A stretch of 64,000 nucleotides of DNA from Aphelocoma coerulescens (lineage: Eukaryota > Chordata > Aves > Passeriformes > Corvidae). The position numbers were made by a program, and so were the translations under genes. Location: positions 1,984,001 through 2,048,000 of the forward strand of contig NW_027183804.1 of assembly GCF_041296385.1 (NCBI RefSeq), written 5' to 3'. Of this stretch, positions 10,545 through 21,068 are shown one piece after another. The number at the start of each line of letters is the position of its first letter. Position 1 is the stretch's first letter. The notes under the pieces were generated by a model. That model did not search any database. It was not told the DNA's origin and saw only the letters and a list, made by a program, of their open reading frames with translations.

Positions 10545-10862
10545 CACCAGGAAAGGGAAAGAGGAAAGGTAAAGGGAAAGGGAAAGGGAAAAGGAAAGGG
10601 AAAGGGAAAGGGAAAGGGAAAGGGAAAGGGAAAGGGAAAGGGAAAGGGAAAGGAAAAGGAAAAAGGGAAATGGAAAGGGAAAGGGAAAGGAAAAAGGAGA
10701 AGGCGAAGGAGAAGGAGAAGGAGAAGGAGAAGGAGAAGGAGAAGGAGAAGGAGAAGGAGAAGGAGAAGGAGAAGGAGAAGGAGAAGGAAAAAGGGAAAAG
10801 GGAAAAGGAAAAGGAAAAGGAAAAGGAAAAGGAAAAGGAAAAGGAAAAGGAAAAGGAAAAGG
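10545..10862 (+). repeat. Purine hexanucleotide microsatellite, three motif blocks
   Basis: All-purine tract made of (GGGAAA)n at about 10547-10690, (GGAGAA)n at about 10696-10787 and (GGAAAA)n at about 10795-10862. The open frame it creates (Lys/Gly/Glu repeats) is not considered a gene. All-purine mirror-repeat tracts of this kind can form triplex DNA. Confidence 0.95.
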
Positions 10863-10984
10863 TGCCTTTATCTTACCAGGGATCTTTCTCTGATTTCTTT
10901 TGGAGCAGGGATCAAAGGTTCTCCCCAGAATCCTTCAGTGCTGCCTGCAGGTGCTGCCATCCCTCAGATCTGTTGAAATTCAAG

Positions 10985-11390
10985 AGGATGAGGCCACGGG
11001 GTGTCCCAATGGTGCCTTGGTTCCATGGGCCCCACAGTGTAACCATGGTGTCCTTGGTTCTGCAGTGTCACAATGGACCCTTCATTCCATGAGGCCCCAC
11101 AGTGTGGCAATGGTCCCTTGAGTCCATGAGGCCCCACAAGGTCACAATGGTCCCTTGGTTCCATGGCCCCGCACTCTCACAATGCTCTCCTTGGCTGCAC
11201 AAGGTCCCGGAGTGGCACAAGGGTCTCCTTGGTGCAGAGACCAGGGCAGAAGGGTTCCACAAGGCCCCAGCGTGTCACAAGGATCTCTTTGGATCTGCAG
11301 TGGCAGAACTGACCCTGGCTTACACGAGATCCTCCTGTGTCCCAAGGGCTCCTTGGTTCCACAGGGCCTGATTCTCTGACACTTCAGAGA
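10985..11390 (-). repeat. 38-bp minisatellite family, array 1
   Basis: Repeats of the type TTGGTTCCATGGGGCCCCACAGTGTCACAATGG, about 35-45 bases apart. The same unit appears in the opposite orientation (CATGGAACCAAGGA...TGTGACAC) at 21.8, 23.3-23.9, 47.0-47.3, 48.2-48.4 and 57.5-58.6 kb. Confidence 0.8.
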
Positions 11391-12214
11391 TGGTGTTGGA
11401 CAGTTTCTATTTTCCTGCAGTTTGGTGACGGAAGGAGCACGCTGGGCAGAGCACGGAGATGCTGCTGCTGTCTGCTCAGGGGAAAGGGCCCAACAAGGCT
11501 GAGGGGCTGGGAGGCTGCTGGAAGGGCCGTGCCCCACATGGTGCAGCTTTCCTGGGAGGGAGGGAACAGCAGGAGAGACACGCACTGCCCCACAGAGCAG
11601 CTGGGCAGGGGGACACTGGGCATGAGGAGGAGGAAATGTCCCTCCCAGGGCAGCGCTGGGGCAGGAGAAGCACCCAGAGGGAGGAGGAGCTCAGGGCATG
11701 TGTGTGTGCCCAAGGCACAGAGGGTGAGGCTGGGCACAGCTCAGGCCAGGGCTGGCAGTGGCCGGGCAGAGCTGGCGGGGCAGCGAGATGGGAGTGTGCA
11801 GCCTGCAGGGACACAGCAGCAGCGGTGGGACAGTGCAGGACAAGCTGTGCTGGACATGGCCAAGGGCCCTGGCAGGGCTGGCAGTGCCCAGGAGAAGCCA
11901 AGCCTTGGTGCCCTGGGGCACAGCAGCGTCTGTGCCACCAAGGGCTGGGAGGAGACACCTTGTCCTGAGGCCCTGGGGCCTCCTGGCACAGCCCCAGCAA
12001 GGCTGGGCACTGTCAGCCCCTTGTCCTGCCCTCAGCATCCCCCCACATCCCAGTGGCCTCAGGGATCTGCTGCAAGGAGTCCCTGGGGAGCCTTGGTCAG
12101 GAATGGCCCTGGGGGGCTCCTGAATGCTCCCAGGGACTGCAGGGTTTTCAAAGGACTTTGGCTTTGGCTTTTGCCTGGGAGTCTTTCTTTCCTAGCAGGT
12201 GTTATCTAATAAAA
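11391..12214 (+). repeat. Dispersed low-copy repeat
   Basis: A stretch of about 130 bases (11645-11770) is almost identical to 57345-57475, including CAGCGCTGGGGCAGGAGAAG. The end holds a polyadenylation-like TCTAATAAAAAC at about 12206. Open frames on both strands are long but carry no recognisable domains. It adjoins a 38-bp array, as does the 57 kb copy. Confidence 0.5.
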
Positions 12215-12365
12215 ACAAGAGAAAAAAGAAAAGAACCAGAAAAAGTATGAGAGATAAAACCCCAATGTGGAGTGAAAAGTCTTCTGCAACTTTGGATTCA
12301 GAGGGAATTGATATTTTTTTAAAAGACAACTGTGTTATTTACAACTGTGATATTTTTTTTGTTTC
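12215..12365 (+). repeat. Plus-strand copy of the 420-595 repeat
   Basis: Matches 420-595 in inverted orientation, see that entry. It sits between the AATAAA-like end of the preceding repeat and the TTCC microsatellite. Confidence 0.5.
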
Positions 12366-12390
12366 ATTCAGAACTTACATTGTTTTCACT

Positions 12391-12625
12391 CCTTCCTTCC
12401 TTCCTTCCTTCCTTCCTTCCTTCCTTCCTTCCTTCCTTCCTTCCTTCCTTCCTTCCTTCCTTCCTTCCTTCCTTCCTTCCTTCCTTCCTTCCTTCCTTCC
12501 TTCCTTCCTTCCTTCCTTCCTTCCTTCCTTCTGAATTCCTTCCTTCCTTCCTTCTGAATTCCTTCCTTCCTTCTGAATTCCTTCCTTCCGAATTCCTTCC
12601 TTCCTTCCGAATTCCTTCCTTCCCT
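12391..12625 (+). repeat. (TTCC)n tetranucleotide microsatellite
   Basis: About 35 perfect TTCC units run to 12530, followed by a higher-order pattern in which blocks of 2-4 units are separated by GAATTC-containing interruptions (12533 onward). Confidence 0.95.
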
Positions 12626-12927
12626 AAAAAGCCACTTCTCACCCCATGGAAGGGTTGCAAAGCAGCAGGATCCCCTCCCAGTTGGGGTCCTCTCACCCTC
12701 TCAAAATGTGGGGACCTCGCCTCAGTCCCACAAATTGCAGAGGTTTTATGGCACCTGCCCCAAATTCAGTGCAACCTCCCAGAAGCCACTTAGAGGCCCC
12801 AAAATTGTCAAAAAGCACCAGGAGCCTCCCCAAAAGCAGCTCCTGGTTTTCCTCCCTGAAATGCCCCACTCCAAGCGGCAAAACCACCCCATCCCTTCCA
12901 AACTTCATCCCACCCCAACGATGCCAT

Positions 12928-13252
12928 CCCCATCCCATCCCATCCCATCCCATCCCATCCCATCCCATCCCATCCCATCCCATCCCATCCCATCCCATCC
13001 CATCCCATCCCATCCCATCCCATCCCATCCCCATCCCATCCCATCCCATCCCATCCCATCCCATCCCATCCCATCCCATCCCATCCCCATCCCATCCCCA
13101 TCCCATCCCCATCCCATCCCATCCCATCCCATCCCATCCCATCCCATCCCATCCCATCCCATCCCATCCCATCCCATCCCATCCCCATCCCATCCCATCC
13201 CATCCCATCCCATCCCATCCCATCCCATCCCATCCCATCCCATCCCATCCCT
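12928..13252 (+). repeat. (CCCAT)n pentanucleotide microsatellite
   Basis: About 60 units of CCCAT, interrupted by single-C expansions (CCCCAT) clustered at 13029 and 13085-13115. It creates long open frames of repeating dipeptides on both strands, which are artefacts. Confidence 0.95.
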
Positions 13253-14830
13253 CCTGGACACCAATTCCCCTTCTGTGGCTCCTGACTCCCCACAGCCGGG
13301 CCTTGGGGCTGACGGATCGAGCCATTTGGGGCTGCCATCGACACACTGGGGCTGGCATTGAGTTTATTGGAGGCCCCCGCTCAATCCCTCCATCCCAAAT
13401 GGGAGCTTGGAACCTCTCCTCAGCCCTTGCTGTGCCCATGGGCTCACCTCAAGTCCCAAAATGACAGCCAGGGCCCCACAGCCCATTCAGAACCTCTCAA
13501 CATTGCCAGAAACAGCAGCATCCTTCCCAAAATGGGCTCCCCGCATCCCTGACAATAGGTCCCCCTTCCAAGTACCAGAGCCCCCCTCTCAGAACCCCTC
13601 CGAAGCACTGGGGGGACCCCAAAACTGCCTCAGGAATGGGACATAGCCTGAAATCCCTTCAGGAATGGGGGATACCCCAGAACCCACTCAGCAACGGGGT
13701 CCCCCCGGCCTCATCATGCGCAGCCTTCAGCTGGCTCAGCCAGAGCCCATCCCGCCCTCAGCAGCCCCAGCCCAGCCCAGCCCTCCTGGGCAGGAAGCCC
13801 CAATGGCCGAGCCGGCCTGGGACACTTGCAGGGATGCGGGGGCAGCCGCAGCTTCTGGGGCCAGCCTGTGCCAGGCCCTGAGCGCCCTGCCAGGGAACCA
13901 TTGCTGCCCCACATCCCATCTCAGCCTGCCCTCGGGCAGCGGGAAGCCGTTCCCTGGGGCCCGGCCCCGCAGGCCCTTGGCAAGAGTCTCTCTCCCCCAG
14001 CAATTGCTGCTCCTCCCTGCTGCGGGGCCCGAGCTGCAAGTTGATTTTCTGCCGCTGGCCCCGGCCCAGCCCCAAGCCAGGGCCAGCACCTTGCAAGAAC
14101 TGCCCCCAGCAGAGCTGTTCCCTCCTGCAGTAGTTACACCTGCACACCCACAGCGCCTGAGACTGCAAGCAATGAGCATTCCCTGGGCACATGTGCAGCC
14201 CAAGCAGCTCGAGGACAGCCTTGCAGCAGGACTGCTCTCAGCTGAGCCAAAAAGGCCCCTCTGGCAGCTGCAGGGCCATTGCAAAGGGCAAGGGCCAGAG
14301 CCTGGGCCCACGGGGGAGGAAAGGGCTCTGAATTCCCCTGCCCTGGCACAGAAACCCTGTTCCCAGGCTGCTTCCCACACAGGATTCCTCTGGAGGGCTG
14401 CGGAAAGCTGAGAGGCAGCTCTGGCTTCTCCACTTTTCCTGTGCTAAAGCTGCCTGGCAGAAGAAATGGAGGGACAGCTCTGGTGGCACAATCCCTCCCG
14501 GCCCAGGGCACAGCGCTGGGAAGGTCTTTCCGTGCCGAGGCTTTGCTGCGGCCAAGGAAAGCTCCTGGCTCAGGGTCACCTTTCCTGCGGGGCCAGACCC
14601 CCCGAGTGGCTCAGCAGCAGCAGAGAATTCCAGCACAGCCCCGGCACGGGCAGGGCGGCCCTGGGCGGGCTGCGGGAGCTGGCAGCGCCTGAGCTCAGAG
14701 CAGCTGAGCCCGGGGGCTCTTGGCCAAGGCCGAGGCCCAGCGAGCATTTCTCAGGTCGCAGGGCGGCCTGGAAAGGTGCTGGGGGGGATCATTCACCCCC
14801 CAGTGCGGTCCCAGTGGCTCCCAGGATTTC
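13253..14830. other. GC-rich non-genic stretch
   Basis: 13550-13715 shares phrases with 19800-19900, such as GGGGTCCCCCCGGCCTCATCAT, so it is a diverged piece of the 19.4-21.8 kb arm. The rest (13720-14830) has overlapping frames on both strands without recognisable domains. Nothing coding is claimed. Confidence 0.35.
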
Positions 14831-15228
14831 CATGTCCGTGCTCCCAGCACTGCTCCCAGCCCTGATCCGTGGGGATGGGAATGTCCCGCTCCCTTCCCGG
14901 GGCAGGCTCACACCTGAGCCAGGTGTGCAGGGCAGGACCTTGCCCTGAGCCCAAGCCCTGTCCCCCCTCAGGATCTGCTTCCCATCGGCCTCTTCCTCCT
15001 GCGGCCCCAAGCCCAGCTCGGTGCTGAACGAAGGGCGCTGGGCCGGGGTCATCCCCCGGCGGGGGCTGCGCACCCCCTCTGCCCCCTCCCCAAATTCCCT
15101 CCCGGGGCAGCAGGGGCTGGCTCAGGAGCCCTGTGGGCAGGGAAAAGGGGGTGACACCGGGATGGGGGGGTCACACACGCTCTGGGGGGACACACACGGC
15201 CCCTGGGGACCCCCCCTCACCTTCTCCT

Positions 15229-15292
15229 GCAGTGCCAGGAGGATGAACCCCAACATGGAATCCCCGACCACCAGCAGCATCTTGGGGGTGGG
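15229..15292 (-). pseudogene. MHC class II beta transmembrane-exon relic, copy 1
   Basis: The minus strand reads KMLLVVGDSMLGFILLALQEK before a GT donor. Class II beta chains have a KMLTG-GGFVLG-type start to the membrane helix, and this is a clear but diverged version. Its direct-repeat partner is at 25076-25135. It is isolated: beta-2 and leader exons are not adjacent on this strand. Confidence 0.55.
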
Positions 15293-15589
15293 GTCTGGTG
15301 GCAGCTTTGGAGTCTGGGGGAGAGGCCCTAAAACCCCCTCCCAGCCCCACAGCCACTCCCAGACCCCTCAAACCACCCCACAGCTCCTGGCCAGGAACCC
15401 CCCAACCACTCCCTGCATCATAAATGACCCCAAGAACCACAAAATTCTCTCCAAGACACACGGCCCAGCCAAGATCACCAAAACTCTCTGAGACCACCCT
15501 AAAAGGCCCCTCCAAGAACCACAAATGCCCTCAAGAGCCACAAAAGCCCCTCCCAGTCCCCCAAGGAGCCCCCCAGACCCCCTCCCAGC

Positions 15590-15830
15590 CCCCATGGCAC
15601 CGACCAGGACAGGCTGGGGGACAGGAACATCCACAGCCCTGAGCAGCTCAGGCACTTCAGCAGCGATTTGGGCACTTTGGACGTCACACTCCAAAGGGAG
15701 AGACCCAGAGCAGGGACTGGGACAGACAACCAGAATTCCTGATGAATAGGTGGGCTCAGGTGGACACGTTCTGACAACACAAGTACAAGATTGTGGCCCC
15801 AGTCTGCCTGGCTTCACAGCCCCACAACAC
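15590..15830 (+). pseudogene. MHC class II beta-1 domain (exon 2) relic, copy 1
   Basis: The plus strand encodes DRLGDRNIHSPEQLRHFSSD, which matches the bird class II beta-1 pattern of a DR-I-N-EQ--HFDSD strand turn. It then meets stop codons near 15745 before a shifted-frame QVDTF...HKYKIVAP segment that corresponds to the C-terminal helix end. It is broken by stop codons and a frameshift. The beta-1 relic is on the opposite strand to the TM relic 300 bases away. Confidence 0.6.
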
Positions 15831-16235
15831 TCAGATCCTCCCGAATATTCCTCTGAACCCCAAATTCAACCCCAAATTCCAGTAAAATGGTGCCGCTTTA
15901 GATCTCTTTGTTTAATTTCTTTATTTCTACCCCAATTTTGGTTGTTTCAGTGGGATTAACACAGAAATTACTTAGGCTGCAGAAGACCTCCAAGGTCATC
16001 CAGGGTTGCTTGATACCACCAGAGAAAACAATTGGACAGAGTAGATGAAAATTTTGGGGTGTAAAGTTAAAAAATCAGCTCTTCCCAATGAATTTCCAAT
16101 GACGATCTGAGTCCCGATGGATGTTCCTGCCCCTGCGTTCACCCAGGTGCCTACAGGGATCCAGGAGAACGTGGAGAGCACCAGCCAGGGGTCTTCCCAA
16201 CACGGATCACAGGGAATGTGGGTCACCAGGGCTCT

Positions 16236-16320
16236 GCCAAACGTGGCTCCTCTGATGGGAGATGGAGCTGGAGCAGAGGACAAAGCTCTTCCCACAGTCG
16301 GGGCACTCGCAGGGCTTCCC
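16236..16320 (-). pseudogene. Fossil extra zinc finger after the stop of gene A
   Basis: Immediately after the TAA, in the same frame, the sequence reads [19 protein letters not shown] followed by ISHQRSH, an almost complete finger. The same remnant follows the stop in all the family members of this window. Confidence 0.75.
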
Positions 16321-17283
16321 TTAGTGGTGCCTCCGTTGGTGTTGGGTCAAGGCTGAGCTGTCTGAGAAGCTCTTCCCACACTGGGGACACTCATAGGGCC
16401 TCTCCCCAGTGTGGATGCGCCGGTGGGTGACGAGGGTGGAGTTGTACCTGAAGCCCTTCCTGCAGTCGGGGCAGCGGAAGGGCCTCTCATCCGTGTGAAT
16501 CCGCTGGTGCAGGAGGAGATTGGAGCTGGTCTGAAACCTCTTCTCACACTCAGGACACTCGTAGGGCCTCTCCCCAGTGTGGATGCACTGGTGGCGGATC
16601 AGGCTGGAGCTCTGGCTGAAGCTCTTCCCACATTCCCCACACTCATAGGGCCTCTCCCCGGTGTGGATCCTCTGGTGGTTGATCAGGTGGGAGCTCCACC
16701 TGAAGCTCTTCCCACATTCCCCACACTCATAGGGCCTCTCCCCGGTGTGGATCCTCTGGTGATTGATCAGGTTGGAGCTCCACCTGAAGCTCCTCCCACA
16801 TTCCCCACACTTGTGGGGCTTCTCCCCATCGTGAAGCTGCTCATGAACCACCAGCTCTGACCTCTGGCTGCATCTCCGGCCGCCTTCCCAGCACAGGGTG
16901 GGTCTTTCCTCCTCAGGGCACCCTGGGCTGCGTTTGCAGCCCCTCCTCCTGTGGGATCTCCGGGGCTTTTCCTCCCTGTTGGATTCCTGCGCCATGGAGC
17001 CGCTCAAAACGGCCTCTTCCACCAGGTTCTGCCGCGGGGATTTGTCCTCCCTGGGCTCCGTCCTCAGCTCCTTGTCTGCGGGAGGAAGGACAAGGAGAGG
17101 ATGGGATTTGCCTCCGTGCCACAGGGAAGGGGAAGGAGATCCCCCCAGTCCGTCCCCGGCAGGACGGCGTCGGCAGCGGGGTTGTCCTGCAGCCGGGGGC
17201 GATGCTGGGCTGGGAGATGGAGCAGGAGAGAGGGGGAAAGGGGCACTGACTTCCTCCTCACCTGCCTGGGGGTCCCGGGGCAT
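16236..17283 (-). CDS. C2H2 zinc-finger protein A (6 fingers, usual start codon lost)
   Basis: Probable DNA-binding nuclear protein of the bird-expanded C2H2 family. The coding part is complement(16321-17075) plus a short exon complement(17262-17283), separated by a phase-1 GT-AG intron of 186 bases, giving 258 residues; 16236-16320 is post-stop sequence. After an acidic/basic linker ([11 protein letters not shown]...), an incomplete finger-like [10 protein letters not shown] and six consecutive C-x2-C-x12-H-x3-H fingers with TGERPY linkers follow. In the paralogues translation starts [12 protein letters not shown]; here that ATG is GTG, so the first usable in-frame Met is the one of KMPRDPQ, ten codons later. 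No KRAB or SCAN domain is visible. It could be expressed from the downstream Met or be an early pseudogene. Confidence 0.75.
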
Positions 17284-17429
17284 CTTCCTCTTCCTCACAG
17301 CCTCCTCCTCCACCTGGCCAAGGGTTGGGAATGGGAAATCCTCATTCTGGGAGAAACAAGAGATGAGTGTGTTGGGTTGGGGCTTCCTCCTGCCCAAGTC
17401 CATCTCTGGAACTCACCGGGGTCCACAAA

Positions 17430-18115
17430 AACTAACAAAAAATTGGCAGTGAGTCCTAAAAACGGCTCCAGGAGTTCCCCCTTTCCAGTCTCCTCACTTT
17501 GGGGTTCTGGGGGTTCCCCTTGTCAGGGCTGCTGGGGGTCCCATGGGTCCTGGGGATCCCCCTCTCCGGGGTCCTGCTTAGGGATGCTGGGGGGTTTTGG
17601 GGGTCCCACAGGTCCCTTTTTTCCCAAATCTGCTTTGGCTCCCAGAGGTCCCAGGGTCTCCCTCTTCAGCCTCCCTCCACTCCAGGAACTTGGGGCTCCC
17701 CCCTATCCTCACTGCCCCTTTCAGGGCTGAGAGATCCCAACCCCACCTCATCTCCAGGCCCCCCCACCCCTCCAGGCTCTTGGGGGTCCCCCAGCTCTGG
17801 TATCGTCCCTCTCTGCTCTCCCCACTCCAGGGGTCCCATGTTCCAGCCCCCAGCTCTCCTGGGGATCCCCAAAGCCAATGTCCAACCCCACCAGGACCAG
17901 GCAATCCTCACATGGACCCCCTAAGACCCCCAAGGGGCAATTATGGCTCAGCTTTGGAGTCCTGCAAGATCCACATATCCCCTCTGGCCCAAAAAATCCC
18001 TCCCAGGGACATGCAAGGACATCTGGGGCTCGATTCCAGAATCTGCAAGCTCCAAACGCCCCTCCAAAAAAAACCCCTCCTGCTGACCCCCCGATAGATT
18101 TGGGGTGAGCTCCCC
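17430..18115 (-). repeat. Degenerate G-rich minisatellite in the intron/upstream region of gene A
   Basis: Loosely repeated units such as TGCTGGGGGTCCC and CTCTCCGGGGTCC, about 50-60 bases apart, resemble 27270-27710 and the inverted 42520-42920. No coding feature was found. Confidence 0.55.
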
Positions 18116-18127
18116 CTCCCCGCTCAC

Positions 18128-18166
18128 CTGCAGGATGGGGGGAAGATGCTACCGGGGCTGGGGGTG
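18128..18166 (-). other. Splice-bounded 39-nt block, copy 1
   Basis: On the minus strand a TGTCCGCAG acceptor-like end precedes a block ending CATCCTGCAG before GTGAGC, a strong donor. Related blocks occur at 20283-20320, 30715-30754, 40009-40046 and 42173-42212. It may be a 5' untranslated exon of the zinc-finger genes, because two such blocks precede each one. Confidence 0.45.
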
Positions 18167-18494
18167 CTGCGGACACAGTGGGCGGGCGGTGGAACCTCGT
18201 GGTTCTCCAGCTCCTCCTCCTCCTCTCTCCCTACTCTTCCTCCCGCTCCTCCTCCACTCCCACCCTGCCCCCCCTTTCCCACCCCCTCTGCCCCACGGCT
18301 GCCTCAGCACCGGCTGCTGTGTGGGGGGAGCCCCCGATCAGCCCAGGGATGGACAGGGGGGTTGGGGACCCCCCCAGTGCGGATCCCTCCCTTCCCCAGA
18401 GCCCCAGGGAATCGCTCCAGGGCTCAGGTGCTGGGGGACAGGGCTGCACCTCCATGGAACCGCTCTTCTTCTGTCCCAACCCCACCTTTCCCTC

Positions 18495-19129
18495 TGTCTT
18501 GGGGTGACCTTATGATGTGTATCCCATATCGCTGCCTATGCCCAGAAATTAATTCCTGTGCCTTTCTATGCCTCTAAACTGAGCCTGAGAGGGGGAAGGA
18601 AAAAACTGAGCAAAACTTTTTCAAAGCAGTTTGCAGCTTGTTCAAGGTCACACACAGATAGCAATTGGTTTCCCAGCTGTGGCAGGGGAGGGGGGAAGCA
18701 CCCGGCCGGCTGCGCCCAGAACAGTTTCTTTTTTGGCCAGTTGTTCAGCTGCTTTTTCTCCGGAGAGAAACTGAGAGCTGAATTTTTCCTCCCCTTGAAA
18801 ATCCCCTTTTCTACTGGACTCCTTGATTGCTTTAATATCAGAGCACATCGGGAGGACTTTCAACTGGGCACAGACGGCCTGGCCCTGGGCCAAGCCCCAG
18901 CTCCGAGGAGACCAAAGGGAGGACTCTAACACTTTCCCAGGTTTCTTCCTCCGCAGCAACAGATTTTACAATTTAGCGTTATTTTCCTTTCCCGTGTGTT
19001 TGGTAAATAAATAGTTTTATCTCCTCCACTTTCCTTCGAGAAAAATTTATTTTTTCCCAAACCTGGTGGGGGAGGGGTGGTTGTGCCTTCTCTCAGAGGA
19101 TATATTTCTAAATTTGGCCAAACCAGAAC
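18495..19129 (+). mobile_element. Solo LTR, same family as 22247-23192
   Basis: Starts TGTCTTGGGGTGAC and contains GAGCCTGAGAGGGGGAAGG, a poly(A) signal region (GGTAAATAAATAG at about 19000) and a conserved CCCAAACCTGGTGGGGGAGG segment. The same features in the same order are found at 22247-23192. The right end is estimated. Confidence 0.65.
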
Positions 19130-19400
19130 ACCCTCCCCTCTCCTCCCCTTTCCCAGCGTTCCCCCAATCCACAGCCCCATTCCAGCTCAATTTGGGTGTC
19201 CCATCCCCACCCCGCTTTGCTTGGGGGTCCCAGCCCCCTCTTCCCCTCCTCCTTCTGCACCTTCCCCATCCCCAATCCCCACCTCCCCTCCCCCGGCCTT
19301 GGTTTTGGGGGTTCCAGGCCCCTCCTGCTCCCTTTGGGGGTTCCATTCCCCATTTCGCTCCATTTGGGGTCCCAGACCCGCCCCCCTTCTCACCGCTCAC

Positions 19401-19471
19401 CCCGCGCCCGGGGGGGCTCCCAGCACCACCAGTGCCACCAGTGCGGCCCCAGCTGCCCCCACACGCCCCAT
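19401..19471 (-). pseudogene. MHC class II beta-like leader exon, left arm
   Basis: The minus strand encodes MGRVGAAGAALVALVVLGAP and then PGAG before a GTGAGC donor. It is a short, hydrophobic signal peptide of the type known for bird class II beta chains. Compared with the right-arm copy it lacks 14 bases just before the donor, so the splice phase changes. No beta-1 exon follows on this strand within several kilobases; the gene body has been replaced by LTR and zinc-finger sequence. Confidence 0.5.
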
Positions 19472-20282
19472 GCCCAGCGCCGGGCGCTGCCGACAGCCCC
19501 AAAGCAGCCGCGCTGTGCCCTGGGGGGTCCCCAGAGCGGCCCCGCCCCGCACGGCACTGGGAGCACCAGTCCGGACCAGTGCGGAGCGCGGGCGGGCGGC
19601 ATCAGCCGTGCCCGGGCAGGGCCGGGCCCCGCGGGGCTCCCGCCCGCACTCGGCCCCCGCCGGGACAGCGCGGGGGGGCCCGGCCTGGCCGCCCCCACCT
19701 CCCCCTCCCCAAATTCCGCTCCGGGGGGCGCTGGGGGCGGGGGGGGCTCAGCTGCGGCCAGAGGTGCCGGAGCCACGTGTCCCCCGCTGCCAGCACCGCC
19801 CCCTCAGGATTAGGGGTGCCCCAAAACTCCCTCGGAGCTGGCGGATACCCCGCAGGCCCCTGAGGACTGGGGTCCCCCCGGCCTCATCATCCCCAACCTT
19901 CGCCTGCCTCATCCCAGGCCCCATCCCGCCCATCCCCCTCCGCCACACTTCATCCCACACCCCAATCCACATCCCACCCTTCCCGGGCCCCATCTCGCCC
20001 CATCCCATTTCTCCCGGCAGTCGCCACCGGGACCCCCAAAACCCCGCGTGCCGGGGGCTCCCCAATATCCCCCAAGGGGCATTTGCGACTCACATTCGGA
20101 GCCCTGCAAGATCCAAACATCCGCCTCCCCTCCCCTGCCCCACCAAACCCCCGTTCCCCAGGAACCAACAAAGCTATTTGGGGCTCGGTGCTGGAGTCCT
20201 CCAAGCTCCAAAAATCCCCTCTCCCGAAACAACCCCAGGCACCGCCCAAGATATTTGGGGCGAGCTGCCCCTCCCCGGTCAC

Positions 20283-20320
20283 CTGCGGGATGGGGGGAGC
20301 GGTGTTCCCGAGGCCGAGAG
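20283..20320 (-). other. Splice-bounded 38-nt block, copy 2
   Basis: Minus strand: GTGTCCGCAG acceptor, 38 bases, then GCAG/GTGACC donor. It is identical in the inverted-repeat partner (40009-40046). Lengths of 38-40 among copies are not frame-preserving, which argues for an untranslated exon. Confidence 0.45.
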
Positions 20321-20934
20321 CTGCGGACACAGAGAGCGATGGATGCACATGGAGGCTCCTCTTCCTGCCCCCTCTGGCCCGCCTCTTCCTCCCGCCCCTC
20401 CCCCTTTATCCCTCCTCTTCCCCCCGCTCCTGCTCCTCCAGCCGTCCTCCGTCCAGCAGCTCCGCTGCCGCCCCCAAACCTCGGGCTGGAGCGGGGGGTC
20501 TGGGACACAGCCCCGTGCTGGGGGGCAGAGCCGCTGCTGGGGCCATCGCTGTGTCCAGGGCATCCTTTGTGGCCCTCGTGCAGCTCCAGGCTCCCGAGGG
20601 CTCCCCGAGGCTTTCTGTGGCTGTCCCTGCTCCCCAAATCTGTCGCGTTTAATGCCCGAGCGCGGCAGCCCCGTGCCCTGTGGCAGCAGCCGGTGCCGGG
20701 ACACAGCCCCGGGAGCTGCGCTAATGCCCGGCCGTGCCAGGAGGGACTGAAGGGAGGGGGCTTCATAAGGATCCCCCCTCTGCGCCCCTGGCTGCGCACG
20801 GAAAGGTTCCTTAGTGCATGGGAGCGATTTTTCGGGGTTTCTGGGCTCGGCGGGGCCGAGGCGGCGGCAGCGGGAGCCGCGGGGCCCGGCCCGTGGGGGC
20901 GGCCGGGCTGGAAAAGTGCGCGGGGCCCCAGCGC

Positions 20935-21068
20935 GGTGCCCGAGGGCTGAGCGGAGCTGACGGGAACAAGCCCCGGAACCCCCCGGTGCCCGAGGGCTGA
21001 GCGGAGCTGACGGGAACAAGCCCCGGAACCCCCCGGTGCCCGAGGGCTGAGCGGAGCTGACGGGAACA
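20935..21068 (+). repeat. 50-bp VNTR, about 3 copies
   Basis: Unit of 50 bases containing CCCGAGGGCTGAGCGGAGCT and ACGGGAACAAGCCCCGGAAC. The inverted partner at 39190-39397 has about 4 copies. Confidence 0.9.

Larger units (their letters stand above)
14831..17345. repeat. Direct duplication, copy 1 (MHC relics plus zinc-finger gene)
   Basis: The order and sequence match 24676-27150: a C-rich leader segment, a class II TM relic, a beta-1 relic, an unassigned AT-richer segment, the zinc-finger exon and the short first coding exon. Similarity is high over most of the length with small indels. Confidence 0.85.

Noticed and set aside
10481..11092. 203-codon Lys/Gly/Glu-repeat frame
   Set aside because: It is generated by the purine microsatellite; no flanking coding homology.
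12646..13464. Long Ser/His/Pro/Ile and, on the minus strand, Gly/Met/Asp/Trp repeat frames
   Set aside because: They are translations of the CCCAT pentanucleotide repeat.
19077..20750. 557-codon plus-strand frame
   Set aside because: GC-rich shadow frame over the left inverted-repeat arm, no domains, Pro-rich throughout.
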